Notes: generated by a model not told the origin, from the sequence alone. Counted from the stretch's first letter, positions 16,614-25,742 are shown. The stretch: DNA of 64,000 nucleotides from Rubrobacter_A sp965214435 (GCA_965214435.1 OZ243960.1:186001-250000), one strand, 5' to 3'. Translations and numbers: made by a program.

Positions 16614-17168
16614 TAAGCTCCAAACTCCTCCTACTGTATGCTGCGTGCGCGCGACCGACCCACCGGAGCCCGCCGGAGAGGGCGAGGTCGGCCTCGACAG
16701 AGAGTAGTACGCTGCCACAAGGTTCTCCGCAGATCTCATGTAGCGGCTCCTGATTCCCACCTTCGCGAAAAGAAGCGAGTAGAGCCATGAAAACCAAAGT
16801 AGGCGCACGCACCAACCCCCTTCTACTCGATGATCGGCTGCGAGATGATCCAGAGGCTGGATACGGTATAGACAGAGACGCGCGCGGGTAACGTATTCGG
16901 CTAACCAGCCCTCGGCAAACCAAGAAACCGAGGCAAACCTGCTCTTTATGTGTGCGACCTATAGGTGGAGTTGCGATGACGGAAAAACACGGCCGTGGTG
17001 GGCCACCGCGAAAATACGAACCGCATAGGTATGGGCCGGAGGGCACCGCCCACCCTCTGCTGAGCCCGTCAGGCCATCGACAGCCATGTGTCGCAAGGTT
17101 AAAGAGTCGGCCTGCTCATCGGTCTCTTTTTCCTCTGTTACCAGGGTTTCCTTGTTACCAAGGTTTCC
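16614..17168. other. Spacer without a supported gene; 17-bp tandem duplication at its end
   Basis: No frame here has convincing protein features. GTTACCARGGTTTCCTT is repeated in tandem at 17137-17153 and 17154-17170 (16 of 17 identical); the second copy runs into the stop of the DUF5996 gene. Confidence 0.4.
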
Positions 17169-18089
17169 TTACCGGTCCGGCTGAGCATCAAGGTCTTCGG
17201 TGTTCCAGCCCGCGGTCTTAGCCCCGGCCCCATAAGCGCTCTCCAAAAACTCCAGCAAGGTCTCCTTCGGCGAGTCGCTGTTACGCACGGCCTCGTAGGT
17301 AAGGAGCGCTGTCCCTCCTTCCTGCCAGGAGGCGGCCTCCGGACTCAAGGGCTGGTCGGTGAGGCCTTGGGGCTCGGGGGCGGTGTAAGAGTAGAAGGCG
17401 GGCTCGCGCACGTTTTGATCTCCCACCCAGAACCCGCAGGAGATGACTTCGTGGGAGTAGGCCTCGCGAGTTACGGGGTCTACGTCGTCGGGTAGCTCGG
17501 CACGCTTGCCGGAAACCCGGGTGACGGCCAGGTCGAAGCTGTGCCAGTAGAGGTGCACCGGGCTCTGCTTGCCGCCAAAACGGCCAGCGTACTCCTTGAA
17601 GACCTGATCAACCCACACGAGCACCCGATGGTAGCGCCGGACGTAGCTCCCATCGCAGGAGGAGTGGTAGGTATTCTCCTCCAGCGTGTGCTCGTCATCC
17701 AGATCGAAGGGACGGGTGTTTATGGAGACGTCTATCCCCAGAGAGCCGAGCCCTCCCATGAGCCTGCTATAGAACTCCGCCACTGGCAGATCGGTTAGCG
17801 CGAAAGAGAACTCCCCGCCATCGCTGCTCATAACCACCAGGCGGTTCTCCAGCAGATCAAACGATATGTCGAAGGTGCCCGCAGAATGCGGTATGGGCCC
17901 GGTGGTGAGCCCCCGCGGGGTGACGTACAGGGTGACGTGCCACCAGTGGTTTCTCCTCGGAGAGAGCTCCATACGCACCTTGCCCACTACCTGGGCGTAG
18001 CGGTGCAGCGTCTCCTTGGTCTCCTCCCACTCCTCTAAAGGAAGCGGCGGCAACTCCATCTCCGAAAGCGCAGCAGTCTCTCCAGCCAT
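17169..18089 (-). CDS. DUF5996 family protein
   Basis: A 306-aa protein that begins PPLPLEEWEETKETLHRYAQ and continues RNHWWHVTLYVTPRGLTTGP, which I recognise as the conserved start of DUF5996. Members are about 300 aa, soluble and of unknown function. A Cys/His-rich segment lies in the middle. Two codons past the start the sequence is already conserved-like, so the ATG is plausible. It lies 46 bp downstream of the extended reading frame of the HxlR-type gene on the same strand. Confidence 0.8.
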   Translation of the reverse strand: MAGETAALSEMELPPLPLEEWEETKETLHRYAQVVGKVRMELSPRRNHWWHVTLYVTPRGLTTGPIPHSAGTFDISFDLLENRLVVMSSDGGEFSFALTDLPVAEFYSRLMGGLGSLGIDVSINTRPFDLDDEHTLEENTYHSSCDGSYVRRYHRVLVWVDQVFKEYAGRFGGKQSPVHLYWHSFDLAVTRVSGKRAELPDDVDPVTREAYSHEVISCGFWVGDQNVREPAFYSYTAPEPQGLTDQPLSPEAASWQEGGTALLTYEAVRNSDSPKETLLEFLESAYGAGAKTAGWNTEDLDAQPDR

Positions 18090-18135
18090 CCCTCTATCTC
18101 CTCCTTTTTCTCGTCGTCTCTCTGCGAACCCTCGG

Positions 18136-18531
18136 CTAAGAACCCTCGCGGGCGTCGTACTCTCTTCTAGCAGCCTCGACCTCCTCCTCTATGTATTCCT
18201 CGGCCTACACGCACAACTCGGCGGGTATCCCGATCAAGGACTCTCCGAGAGGCGTGAGCGAGTACTCTACCCGGGGCGGTATCTCCGGGTACACCTCACG
18301 TCCGACGAGCCCGTCCCGCTCCAGCCTCCTCAAGGTCTTGGTGAGCATCTTTTGCGAAATACCCTCTATCTCCCGGTGGAACTGGTTGTGGCGCATGGTA
18401 CCCCGCGAGAGCGCGTACAGGATCAAGACCGCCCACTTGTCCGCGATGAGCTCCAGCGTCCGCCGCGAGCGGCCGCCAAGGTCGAAAACACTCTCAGATC
18501 CGCCGGCTTCTCCTGGGTTGTTAGGAACCAC
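18136..18531 (-). pseudogene. HxlR-family regulator with an in-frame amber stop at a Trp position
   Basis: The intact part (108 codons, 18531-18205) is a winged-helix HxlR/YodB-type protein: LELIADKWAVLILYAL, then MRHNQFHREIEGISQKMLTKTLRRLERDGLV. It stops at TAG (18205-18207) where the family has a conserved Trp (normally L-C-x-W-A-E); the same frame then continues AEEYIEEEVEAARREYDARE to a second stop at 18136. One base change (TGG to TAG) would explain this. HxlR proteins of the YodB/CatR type sense quinones and electrophiles through an N-terminal cysteine; none is visible here. The remaining DNA-binding region could still fold. Confidence 0.8.
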
Positions 18532-18532
18532 G

Positions 18533-18564
18533 AGGTAAGTATAGAACCTTGGAGTAAGTACTTA
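18533..18564. promoter_or_regulatory. Candidate HxlR operator
   Basis: Two copies of AGTAAGTA/GGTAAGTA (18534-18541 and 18553-18560) end in the perfect palindrome TAAGTACTTA (18555-18564), upstream of the HxlR-type gene and of the divergent VOC gene. TAAGTA/TACTTA cores are known for YodB/CatR-type regulators. Confidence 0.5.
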
Positions 18565-18666
18565 TCGTTACAACCATGCCCCGATTAAATCGTGCCTCGG
18601 AACACTGCGGTAGGTCACTGCGGTAGGTAACGATCGAGCTATGTTCGTGATACAGGAGGAGTAGTG

Positions 18667-18825
18667 ATGAGTCCCAGTACAGCTACAGTCAGAGCTACGG
18701 CCGGCATCCACCACGTAACTGCCATAGCGGGTGATCCGCAGCGTAACCTGGATTTCTACGAGGGTATCCTGGGATTGGGCTTCTTCGAGCATGCAGGTTA
18801 CCATCTACCAGCCCAACTACTATGA
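18667..18825 (+). pseudogene. N-terminal fragment of a VOC ring-cleaving dioxygenase (MhqO-like)
   Basis: An ATG frame of 52 codons with AGGAGGAGT upstream. It begins with a short leader and then AGIHHVTAIAGDPQRNLDFYEGILGL, the start of a vicinal-oxygen-chelate dioxygenase with the first metal His. After GILGLG it diverges and stops. Compare the intact gene at 31763-32734, which starts GIHHVTAVTANAAGNVDFY. The rest of the gene (over 250 codons) is gone; the next gene begins on the other strand 9 bp later. Confidence 0.75.
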
Positions 18826-18833
18826 ACTATGCT

Positions 18834-19556
18834 TTAGAGCTTCGCCAGGGAGTCGAGGTGTCCGGCCAGTTCCTCTGGTGCGGCAAAGAACGGTAGGTGG
18901 CCGGTCGCCATCGAGACGACCTTCTCGCAGGGCATCTCGGTGTACATCTTCTCCTGGGCGGCGGGGCTGGCGGTCCTGTCTCGCGTGGTGTGTACGTAGG
19001 TTCTACGCACGCTGCCGAAGTTCCCCTCGGTCACCTCAACGGGTGTCCCCAGCGGGGCTATGGGTTGAGGGGTGACCAGATGTAGGGCCCGCTCGAAGTC
19101 CTCCTGCGGGCAGTCTTGGTAGAGGGCCTCCTTCAGCCCCTCTTCCGAGATGAGGGCCCTACCCTGATCCGGCTGCATCTCCACGTAGTTGAAGACCACC
19201 GATCCGCCGTCTCCCTGCGAAGCCTCGCCGGCGCTCTTACCGCCGGGTAGCAGTAGAGCGCACACGTACACGAGCTTCTCTATCTTCTTGGGGCGCTGCT
19301 CGGCGGCCTGGCTGATGGCGACGCCGCCCAGGCTGTGTCCGACGAGCACGACAGGCTCGGGCTGCGCATCGAGCGCTTCGACGATGCGATCGGTGTAGCT
19401 CTGCAACGTGACCTCTGCGGCCGGAGTCCGGTCCTCACCGTGCCCGGGCAGGTCGAACCTCACGACTTCGTGGGGGGCCTGCTCCAGAAGAGGAACTACC
19501 TTATCCCAGCACCACGCGCCGTGCCAGCCACCGTGGATCAAAACGAACGTACTCAA
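18834..19556 (-). CDS. Alpha/beta hydrolase (esterase/salicylate-esterase-like)
   Basis: About 240 aa, starting at TTG 19556 (STFVLIHGGWHGAWCWDKVV) with AAAGG upstream. HGG forms the oxyanion hole; the nucleophile is Ser in VGHSLGG; the acid is probably the Asp near TRDRTASP and the base the His in ATGHLPFF. The architecture is that of the plant methyl esterase/hydroxynitrile lyase branch common in actinobacteria as intracellular esterases. The long open frame upstream (to 19832) belongs to an IS5 scrap and not to this protein. No partner genes are evident. Confidence 0.85.
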   Translation of the reverse strand: MSTFVLIHGGWHGAWCWDKVVPLLEQAPHEVVRFDLPGHGEDRTPAAEVTLQSYTDRIVEALDAQPEPVVLVGHSLGGVAISQAAEQRPKKIEKLVYVCALLLPGGKSAGEASQGDGGSVVFNYVEMQPDQGRALISEEGLKEALYQDCPQEDFERALHLVTPQPIAPLGTPVEVTEGNFGSVRRTYVHTTRDRTASPAAQEKMYTEMPCEKVVSMATGHLPFFAAPEELAGHLDSLAKL

Positions 19557-19667
19557 TTGAAACCTTTCTCGGGCTCTGCTCCACGCTTTCGTGGAGTTCC
19601 TCGTGCCCATTCCAGAGGGTACTCGTATAGTACTTCTCGTTAATTGTACCCGCCCGCTCTCACGATC

Positions 19668-19811
19668 CACCTCGGGGCATCGAAGACCTCCGGCAAGCAA
19701 GTCGTGGCGGCGCTGAAGGGCGTCGTCGCGGACCAGCGCGAGAGAGGAGGCGACGAAGAACCAGCCCTCATCGGAGACGTCACTCGGGCAGGACCTCCGG
19801 TTCTTCGGCAT
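19668..19811 (-). mobile_element. IS5-family transposase N-terminal remnant
   Basis: The frame reads MPKNRRSCPSDVSDEGWFFV followed by ALVRDDALQRRHDL, the usual start of IS5-type transposases (consensus YPSDvsDeeWafv). It breaks down after about 48 codons into unrelated sequence fused in frame with the region before the hydrolase gene. No terminal repeats were identified. Confidence 0.7.
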
Positions 19812-19887
19812 ACCCTCATGCCAGCGCGCCAACCGTACGAGAGTTCATAACACGCTCTAGTCCTGTACCATCTATGATTGCTCTATT

Positions 19888-20607
19888 CTACGGGCTCGGA
19901 GGACCTCCAGAGGAGCCCTTGCCAGAGGAGCCCCTAGTTCCGCTCCCCGCATAGCTTCTGTAGTTCTCGGCTCTACGCAGACGATCGGGAATGCTGGGCT
20001 CCCCACTCCGGGCATCCCCACTCCGGGCATCCCCACTTCGGGCATCCTCACTCCGGGCATCCTCACTCCGGGCAACGACGATCATGCGAGGAGTTGCTGT
20101 CGTGTGCAGGGTACTCCGCAGGCTCTTAGGCTCGGCCACGATACGTGCTCCCGTCCAGGTGGACGCTATTACCATGGCCGCGGCCACCAGGATTATGTCT
20201 TTTATGATGTACTGCGCTACTAGCGTCGGCGCGAAGGCTCCCTGGGAACCGGCGAACAGCTCACCGGCGAACAGCACCAGCGGGGACATAGCCCCCAGCA
20301 TCTGAGCCCCCATAAGCCATACTCCCACCCGCAAAAACCTGCCCGTAACGAAGCACAAGCCGATGGCGACCTCCAGTGCGGCGATGATCGCTAGCCCCAC
20401 GCTCGGCGAGACGAGCCCGAATGTGAGCGTGGTCGTCGTGCGGGTTGCCAACTCCTCGATTGGGCTTAGTCCCGGGAAGAACTTGAGCGCACCAAACGCT
20501 AGAAAGACGAGTCCCAGGCTCAGACGCAGTAGCGCGATGCTGTGGGCGACCAGCCAGTGGTTTAGAGAGGTATCCAGTCGGTCGAACCTATCGAGTATTG
20601 TCCTCAA
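19888..20607 (-). CDS. DoxX/DUF417-like membrane protein with repeat-bearing tail
   Basis: A 239-aa protein with four hydrophobic helices (residues ~18-150): LLRLSLGLVFLAFGALKFFPG, then two Gly/Ala-rich helices and a final IIKDIILVAAAMVI. The first helix and its loop resemble DoxX/RclC (DUF417) family subunits, which are linked to redox stress. The hydrophilic C-terminus (from ~165) carries five copies of S-[EG]-[DE]-A-R coded by 15-bp repeats and a Gly/Ser-rich end, unusual for the family. It is a single gene. Confidence 0.75.
   Translation of the reverse strand: MRTILDRFDRLDTSLNHWLVAHSIALLRLSLGLVFLAFGALKFFPGLSPIEELATRTTTTLTFGLVSPSVGLAIIAALEVAIGLCFVTGRFLRVGVWLMGAQMLGAMSPLVLFAGELFAGSQGAFAPTLVAQYIIKDIILVAAAMVIASTWTGARIVAEPKSLRSTLHTTATPRMIVVARSEDARSEDARSGDARSGDARSGEPSIPDRLRRAENYRSYAGSGTRGSSGKGSSGGPPSP
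20001..20075. repeat. 15-bp tandem repeat, five copies, in frame
   Basis: The unit CCYCACTYCGGGCAW occurs five times without spacing, coding for A-R-S-[EG]-[DE] in the tail of the DoxX-like protein. Copies differ at one or two positions. Confidence 0.9.
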
Positions 20608-21340
20608 GGGTGCTCCTTTGAGCTGTAGTCATAGCTTGGTATGAAGTCAACTAACAATGAGGTATACGTTGCTAGAGGTCGGGTGGTTCATTAGCTGCCG
20701 GCTAACCACAAGCTTTGCGAAACTCGCTCTAGATCGCTCTAGAGTTGTGGCTGATGAGGTCTCGCGGGAGGGAGGCGAGTGTCGGAAGCAAAACAGCACT
20801 ACCCTCTGGGATCCAAGCGGGAAGTAGTCTAGTTCTACCACTCCTAGGAGATCCATCCCTTGCTGATGGAATTTCTCGAAAACTAGCAGTAATAGAAAGG
20901 ACCGGCGGGGAGAATGGGGAGAAGCCGGTCCTTTAGAAGGATGGTACAGAAACTCGGCGTACATACAACACCTATCTTCGCCGGGGGACTGCTGCGGGGA
21001 GCCCCGGTGCATCCTCCGGCCGATTCGGAGACCAACTCGAATGTCTTGAGGGCCCAACACTCGTAGCACCACCAGAGCGACCATGACCCGCGCTGTATGT
21101 AGACGTTTATCCGGGTTCCGTGTTTAGCGGTCGTTTGTCAAAAAACACGAAAGGTTTGCACTAAAGTTTTCGGGCCGCCGGGCCGATAACCACTGCGTGA
21201 GGGTGAGTCGGTAAGCATCCGGTGCTGCGGATTTCGGTTTCGCTGTGGCGGGCTACCGTAGCGGGCTGGTGCGAGCTTTGCGGGGGACAAAGAAGCTTAA
21301 AGCTTTAGAAGAGCAGTAGGAGGAGGTCTAGATAGCGGTT
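20608..21340. other. 733-bp gene-free region upstream of the sortase gene
   Basis: No frame on either strand looks like a protein. The left half contains a hairpin (next entry). The right half (about 21150-21335) is GC-rich and is probably the sortase leader; it contains several short self-complementary stretches, for example CGGGCCGCCGGGCCG, but I could not match it to a known riboswitch class. Confidence 0.5.
20896..20944. terminator. 11-bp perfect hairpin
   Basis: AAAGGACCGGC (20896-20906) pairs with GCCGGTCCTTT (20934-20944) around a 27-nt purine-rich loop. It ends in TTT but lacks a long T-run. It could terminate an unannotated transcript or act as an attenuator. Confidence 0.45.
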
Positions 21341-22375
21341 ATGGGATATCGGTTGCGGACATATCTTCTCGGGAGCTTCGCGGCCCTCGTGGTGCTCGGT
21401 TTACTGGTCTTTATGGGCCTCAATACTTTAGGGAGCGACGGTGAGGAGTCGGCCGAAGTGACTGCGGTAGCCGCCGAGCAGGAGGCCAAAGCCGAGCAGG
21501 AGGCTAACGCCGAGGCCGAAGCCAAAGCTGAAGAGGAACGCCTAACCGCCGAAAAGGCTCTAGCCGAGGAAGAACGTAAAGCCGCAGAAGCCCGACAAGC
21601 CGAGGAGCAACAGGAAGCTGAGGAGCAGCGGGCTGCAGAACAGGCGGCTGCCGAGGAGGCCGCTGCCGAGCAGGAGCGGTTGGCCGCCGAGCAACAGGCC
21701 GCCGAGCAACAGGCCGCCGAGCAAGCCGCTGCTGAAGAGCAAGCTGCCGCTGAGGAGCAAGCTGCCGCTGAGGAGCAAGCTGCTGCTGAAGAGCAAGCTG
21801 CTGCTGAAGAGCAAGCTGCTGCTGAAGAGCAAGCTGCTGCCGAGTACGATGGCTGGCGCGAAGCAGCCACCGAGCAGGCCGCCGAAGGCGAGCAAGCCGC
21901 TCCCGGACCGCAACCGGTCCCCGAGCCAGCCGCCGAGCCAGCCGAGCAGGCGGCCGCCCCGACCAGCACCGCCCTGAGCCTCACGGTGCCAAAGATGGGC
22001 CTCTACAACAATATCGTGACCAACAGCGTAGACCCCGGCGTGCTGGCCCAGGGCGCGGGCAAGCTGCCCTCCTCGGGCTTTCCGTGGCAGCCGGGCTCTA
22101 ATACCTACATAGCCGGCCACGTCTACGGCTACGAGGAAACCGGTAGCTGGCAGCAGTTTGCGGGGCTGCCGGGCATGTCGGCTGGGGATGAGATCTTCCT
22201 GACCGACGCGGACGGCACTACCTACACCTACCGGGTCTCTGAGGTGCTCAGCGTCTCGCCGTACGACACGTGGGTAGCGGCACCGCAGCCGGGACGCGAC
22301 ATGGTCAGCTTGCAGACCTGCTCGGGGCCGGGCTGGAGCGAGCGCCTGATCGTTCGGGCTGACCGGGTAGCTTAA
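21341..22375 (+). CDS. Sortase with long Ala/Glu/Gln-rich spacer
   Basis: A 344-aa protein: an N-terminal membrane anchor (residues ~8-28), a coiled-coil-like spacer rich in A, E and Q (~35-200), and a C-terminal sortase domain (~215-344). The catalytic triad is visible: His260 (YIAGHVYGY), Cys327 (LQTCSGPGW) and Arg335 (ERLIVRA). The domain resembles class E or D sortases that cleave surface proteins and attach them to peptidoglycan. No sorting-signal substrate gene is adjacent, so it may act genome-wide. The spacer probably holds the enzyme away from the membrane. AGGAGGAGG lies about 13 nt before the ATG. Confidence 0.85.
   Translation: MGYRLRTYLLGSFAALVVLGLLVFMGLNTLGSDGEESAEVTAVAAEQEAKAEQEANAEAEAKAEEERLTAEKALAEEERKAAEARQAEEQQEAEEQRAAEQAAAEEAAAEQERLAAEQQAAEQQAAEQAAAEEQAAAEEQAAAEEQAAAEEQAAAEEQAAAEEQAAAEYDGWREAATEQAAEGEQAAPGPQPVPEPAAEPAEQAAAPTSTALSLTVPKMGLYNNIVTNSVDPGVLAQGAGKLPSSGFPWQPGSNTYIAGHVYGYEETGSWQQFAGLPGMSAGDEIFLTDADGTTYTYRVSEVLSVSPYDTWVAAPQPGRDMVSLQTCSGPGWSERLIVRADRVA
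21734..21841. repeat. 18-bp tandem repeat, six copies, in frame
   Basis: GARGAGCAAGCTGCYGCY, coding for E-E-Q-A-A-A, repeats six times in the sortase spacer; the last copies are identical, pointing to recent slippage. Looser AEQQA repeats precede it. Confidence 0.9.
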
Positions 22376-22386
22376 GACTCTACAGC

Positions 22387-22426
22387 GAAGAGGGTCGACG
22401 GCCTTTCTTCGTCGGCCCTCTTCTTT
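22387..22426 (+). terminator. Terminator of the sortase gene
   Basis: GAAGAGGGTCGACG and CGTCGGCCCTCTTC form a 14-bp stem (with a mismatch) around a 9-nt loop, followed by TTT. It begins 11 bp past the sortase stop. Confidence 0.7.
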
Positions 22427-22449
22427 AAAGGGTCCCCAAAAGTAGAAAA

Positions 22450-22923
22450 CTACCCGTCGTCGCCGGGTGGACCGAAGACACTCCTCGTTGCAAACAGCCG
22501 GCTTACATGGCTGCCATCCCGGGCAAAAACCATCAACTCCTCGTAGCTTTTCAGCTCGAGGGGAGCGCCCCTGGAAAGCGTGTTGTTCGCCGGCTCGGGG
22601 CTGCTCGACAGGGTATTCCCGTAGTGCCTGCCGGCCCGGTTGCTCACCCACATTACTCCCGCCTCGGCCAAGGTCTCGGCCACGAGGACCAGAGCCCCGA
22701 GGGCCAGAGGCTTGCCTACGTCACCGAGGACGCCTTTTAGCCTGCTGCTAGGAACCCTCGTCCGGGCGGGGGTCAACTTCGCCGGCTTGGGTGTAGGCCG
22801 GCCCGTCAGAATATCCGGCGTGGTGTCTTGTGTGTTCAGGGAAGCGCCGCAGTGCCCACAGAAGCGGTTCTCTGGCGAGTTCGGGACATTGCAGCGCCAG
22901 CACGTGGTTTGGTCTCCAGTCAT
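22450..22923 (-). CDS. Zinc-ribbon protein of unknown function
   Basis: A 157-aa protein with an N-terminal zinc ribbon, CWRCNVPNSPENRFCGHCG (two CxxC pairs), a Pro/Thr-rich linker and a moderately hydrophobic segment (PLALGALVLVAETLAEAGVMW) that may associate with the membrane. The start at 22923 is supported by an AAAGGTGA ribosome site 8 nt upstream. Such zinc-ribbon plus linker proteins are common in actinobacteria and poorly characterised. It converges on the sortase gene. Confidence 0.7.
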   Translation of the reverse strand: MTGDQTTCWRCNVPNSPENRFCGHCGASLNTQDTTPDILTGRPTPKPAKLTPARTRVPSSRLKGVLGDVGKPLALGALVLVAETLAEAGVMWVSNRAGRHYGNTLSSSPEPANNTLSRGAPLELKSYEELMVFARDGSHVSRLFATRSVFGPPGDDG

Positions 22924-23299
22924 GGTACGGTCACCTTTCCCTCCCGGTTGGGTTTTGCTCGAAGGATAGCGCATTCTCGCTACGCACCTCATCTGTTTGT
23001 AGCCAATCTAGATACAGACGAGCTAGGTACGCAAGCTTGGAACCTTACCGGCGCGAAACAGATGATGCGCCCTGGTCCGAAAACCAGCGTGTGGAAGACG
23101 GAGGCTGGTTGGTGAAGCGTCAGAATGCTCTACCCTACTTTAGAGTGCTCGTCTTACCGGGGGAAGCCCACTCATCACACGTCTTAGTACTACGGCGATG
23201 GTTTCGCTAGTTACCGCGTTTTCGGGTGTAGCCGCGGGAGTTCCTTTGGGCTACGATGTCTCCGCCACGGGCAATATTCTGAAGGGAGGCCAGCAAAGC

Positions 23300-23932
23300 G
23301 TGGAGGAAACCAGACTGCTTCTTTTCTTGGCGGCCTCTGCGGTGGTTATCGCAGCACCAGGACCGGATAACATCCTCGTCCTTACCCGCGGCGTGACGCT
23401 GGGACGCAAAGCGGCGCTGGTTTCGGCGACTGGTGCGAGCACGGGACTGGTTTGCCACTCGTTGTTCGCGGCGGCCGGGCTTTCGGCGATCCTGGCAAGC
23501 TCCGCGACGGCATACTCGGTCGTGAAGTACGTGGGTGCTGCCTACCTGATCTACCTCGGCGTAAGGTCGCTGCTCGATCGGGAGAGGTTCGCCTTTGCCT
23601 CCGAGGACACGCCGCCCTTAAACCTGAGGCGGGTCTACGCCCAGGCAGTCGTTTCCAACGTCTTCAACCCCAAAATAGCGGTCTTCTTCCTGGCCTACCT
23701 GCCGCAGTTCGTTACCCCCTCGGCTACGGGCGGTACAGCGCTCCAGCTACTCGGCCTTGGACTGAGCTTCGCGCTCGGAACCTGGGTAATCTTCAGCGCC
23801 GTCGCCTACTTCTCGGGCGCCTTGGGAGGCTGGATGAGGAGCCGCCCGAAGATAGCCAACGGCCTGAGCTGGCTGACCGGCGGGGTGCTGGTGGCTCTAG
23901 GCTTACGACTGGCGTGGCCAGAGCGTCGGTAG
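23300..23932 (+). CDS. LysE-family amino acid/metabolite exporter (RhtB-like)
   Basis: About 210 aa with six hydrophobic helices. The N-terminal motif APGPDNILVLTRGVTLGRKAA is the LysE/RhtB signature; the central NPKIAVFFLAYLPQFV is also typical. Members export amino acids such as lysine, threonine or homoserine lactones. GTG 23300 after GGGAGG gives the usual family length; the longer frame from 23198 adds a poorly hydrophobic extension. It is a single gene, closed by a strong hairpin. Confidence 0.85.
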   Translation: MEETRLLLFLAASAVVIAAPGPDNILVLTRGVTLGRKAALVSATGASTGLVCHSLFAAAGLSAILASSATAYSVVKYVGAAYLIYLGVRSLLDRERFAFASEDTPPLNLRRVYAQAVVSNVFNPKIAVFFLAYLPQFVTPSATGGTALQLLGLGLSFALGTWVIFSAVAYFSGALGGWMRSRPKIANGLSWLTGGVLVALGLRLAWPERR

Positions 23933-23940
23933 ACGACTCT

Positions 23941-23982
23941 TTGCCCCGCCGATACGGTTTCGGACCCGTATCGGCGGGGCAA
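23941..23982. terminator. 17-bp perfect hairpin after the LysE-type gene
   Basis: TTGCCCCGCCGATACGG (23941-23957) and CCGTATCGGCGGGGCAA (23966-23982) pair perfectly around an 8-nt loop. The stem is long and GC-rich, with no T-run, as is common for terminators in GC-rich actinobacteria. Confidence 0.75.
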
Positions 23983-24277
23983 TCTGACGCCAAGCACGGT
24001 GCCGGCTTGAAAAGTGTTGCCGTAGGAATAGAGGGCATTACAAACCCCGAGTATCGAACCTCGCAATTATCCGGAGCAAGCGTTGAACCGGCAGGCAGGC
24101 GATCTTCACCTGCCACGTGCGCCGTGACTGCGCTCTCGATTAGCTCCGAGGAGCCTTCGCTGGTGAGACGTATCCGTAGGCCGTAGGAGTCTCACTGCTC
24201 GTCGCTGAGAAACCCTACGGGCACGACCGCGGAACGGATCTTTAGGTGAGCGGCTACGGTAGCACGCTATCTTGACG

Positions 24278-24697
24278 CTACCTGAGCAGCGGCAGGCCGC
24301 CGGTGAGCTTGTTGACGGGCTTCTTGTCTCCGTAGAGCGCTAACCCCAGGTAGCGTAGATCCTCCGGGGCGAGAGCGGCCAGCTTCTTCTCGTACTCCTC
24401 GTAGGTCTTGCTAGCTTGGGCCGCGTCGGTGAGGTCCACAACGAGCAGGCCCTCGGCACCGGCAGCCTTGGCCTTGATATCCTTGAGAGCTTGCGCACTG
24501 GCCCTGAGAACGGGTATCGGGATAGTCACGAGGCCGGCGTGCCGGTCTCCAGAGCGGTCCGCGACGTCCGGTCCGATGATGGACTCGACCCTGTAACCTA
24601 TAGTCGTCGCGAGTACCCCCGCCGCGTTGACCGCGAGCCTGACTGGTAGCTCGCCATCCAGGACCATAACGCACTTTTTCTCTTCCCTACCTACCAA
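24278..24697 (-). CDS. DUF2000 family protein
   Basis: A 139-aa protein with KCVMVLDGELPVRLAVNAAG at its start, then IIGPDVADRSGDRHAGL and PIPVL, which I recognise as DUF2000 (peptidyl-tRNA hydrolase II-like fold, function unknown). The TTG start at 24697 is fixed by AAGGAGG 5 nt upstream; the longer frame to 24856 crosses the end of the EamA gene. It lies about 50 bp after the restored end of the EamA gene on the same strand and may be co-transcribed with it. Confidence 0.8.
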   Translation of the reverse strand: MVGREEKKCVMVLDGELPVRLAVNAAGVLATTIGYRVESIIGPDVADRSGDRHAGLVTIPIPVLRASAQALKDIKAKAAGAEGLLVVDLTDAAQASKTYEEYEKKLAALAPEDLRYLGLALYGDKKPVNKLTGGLPLLR

Positions 24698-24750
24698 GAC
24701 CGCCTCCTTATTGCTCTCCTCGATTTTCTCTCGGTCTACTCTTGTCTGTG

Positions 24751-25742
24751 CTACTCGGGCTTCACTACCGTGGCCTTTGGTGGCTCGCGCAAGCTCAGCA
24801 TCACCCCACCCACCACTACAAGCCGCCGAGGACCTGGCGGAGCCCGATCGGCTCACCGAGGACGGCCACGGCGAGAGCGACCCCGAAAACGGGCACGAGG
24901 TTGAGTAGCCCTACCGCGGACCCAGCGTCGATGCCTTTGAGACCTCGGGCGTAGAGGAAGAAGGCCAGTAGAGAGCAGAAGACCCCCAAATACGCCACGA
25001 TCAGCAGGGAGCCCGGCCCCGGAGTTTGCCACTGTCCGGCTTCGAGGAAGAAGGCTACTGGCGCGAAAGCCGCAGCTCCGGCTACGGTCTGGTAGGCGAG
25101 CACGGTCGCCATCGGATACTTGCGCACCACGTCGCGGGTGGCGAAGTTATAGAAGGCCCAAACTACGCCGGCCGAGACCAGGATCAGGTTCCCAAGCAGT
25201 CGTTCCGATCCCCAAGGACCGCCGCTCGCTTGTGCGCCAGCGGCTTGTGCCCCGGCGCTCACCACCAGGTAGACGCCCACCATGGCGAGTCCTACACCGA
25301 TGAGACGCCCTAGAGAGACCCGTGACCGGAAGATGACCGCATCCAGCAGCATCGTGATCGCCGGATAGGATGCTACCAGGAGCGCGGCGTCCGAGGCCGT
25401 AGCGAGCTTCAACCCGTAGTTCTCCATCGAGAAGAATAGCGTGATCCCCAGTAGCCCTCCGAGGCTGAGCCTGCCGGTGTCGGCTAGACCGGGACCCTGC
25501 AAAGCGCCCATGACCCACGCCACCGCCACGATCAGACCGGCCGCGACCAAAAAACGTAAAGCCCCTACGGTCAGGGGCGGTATCTCCGAGAAAGCGGTCT
25601 TCGTCGCCACGAACGAGGTACTCCAGATTAGGGCTGCTCCCGCCACCGACACTACCGACGACATCCTCCCCAACCTATCCGCGGAAGACCCGGTAGTTTC
25701 CGCGCCGGAGGCCTTCCCGCCAACGCCATGTTCCTCAGCCAC
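24751..25742 (-). CDS. EamA/DMT-family transporter with C-terminal frameshift
   Basis: A drug/metabolite transporter with ten predicted helices in two EamA repeats: GAALIWSTSFVATKTAF in the first, NLILVSAGVVWAFYNFATRD in the second. The uninterrupted frame (25742-24816) stops in the last helix after RQVLGGL. A shift of one base continues VVVGGVMLSLREPP and ends at 24751, restoring the usual C-terminus (consensus LGG-x-L-x-x-G-V). The missing base lies near 24816-24822 in the GGCGGCTTG stretch. Both real truncation and assembly error are possible. It is divergent from a TrmB-type regulator across a palindrome. Confidence 0.8.

Noticed and set aside
16564..17046. 160-aa frame on the minus strand
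   Set aside because: Overlaps the transporter end, low-complexity Arg/Ser composition, no ribosome site.
20647..21084. 145-aa frame on the minus strand
   Set aside because: It reads through the 11-bp hairpin at 20896-20944 and has no domain-like features.
21150..21335. Possible c-di-GMP or c-di-AMP riboswitch before the sortase gene
   Set aside because: A stretch resembling CACTAAAG...CGGGCC suggested the GEMM core, but I could not build the conserved paired elements; a covariance-model scan would decide.
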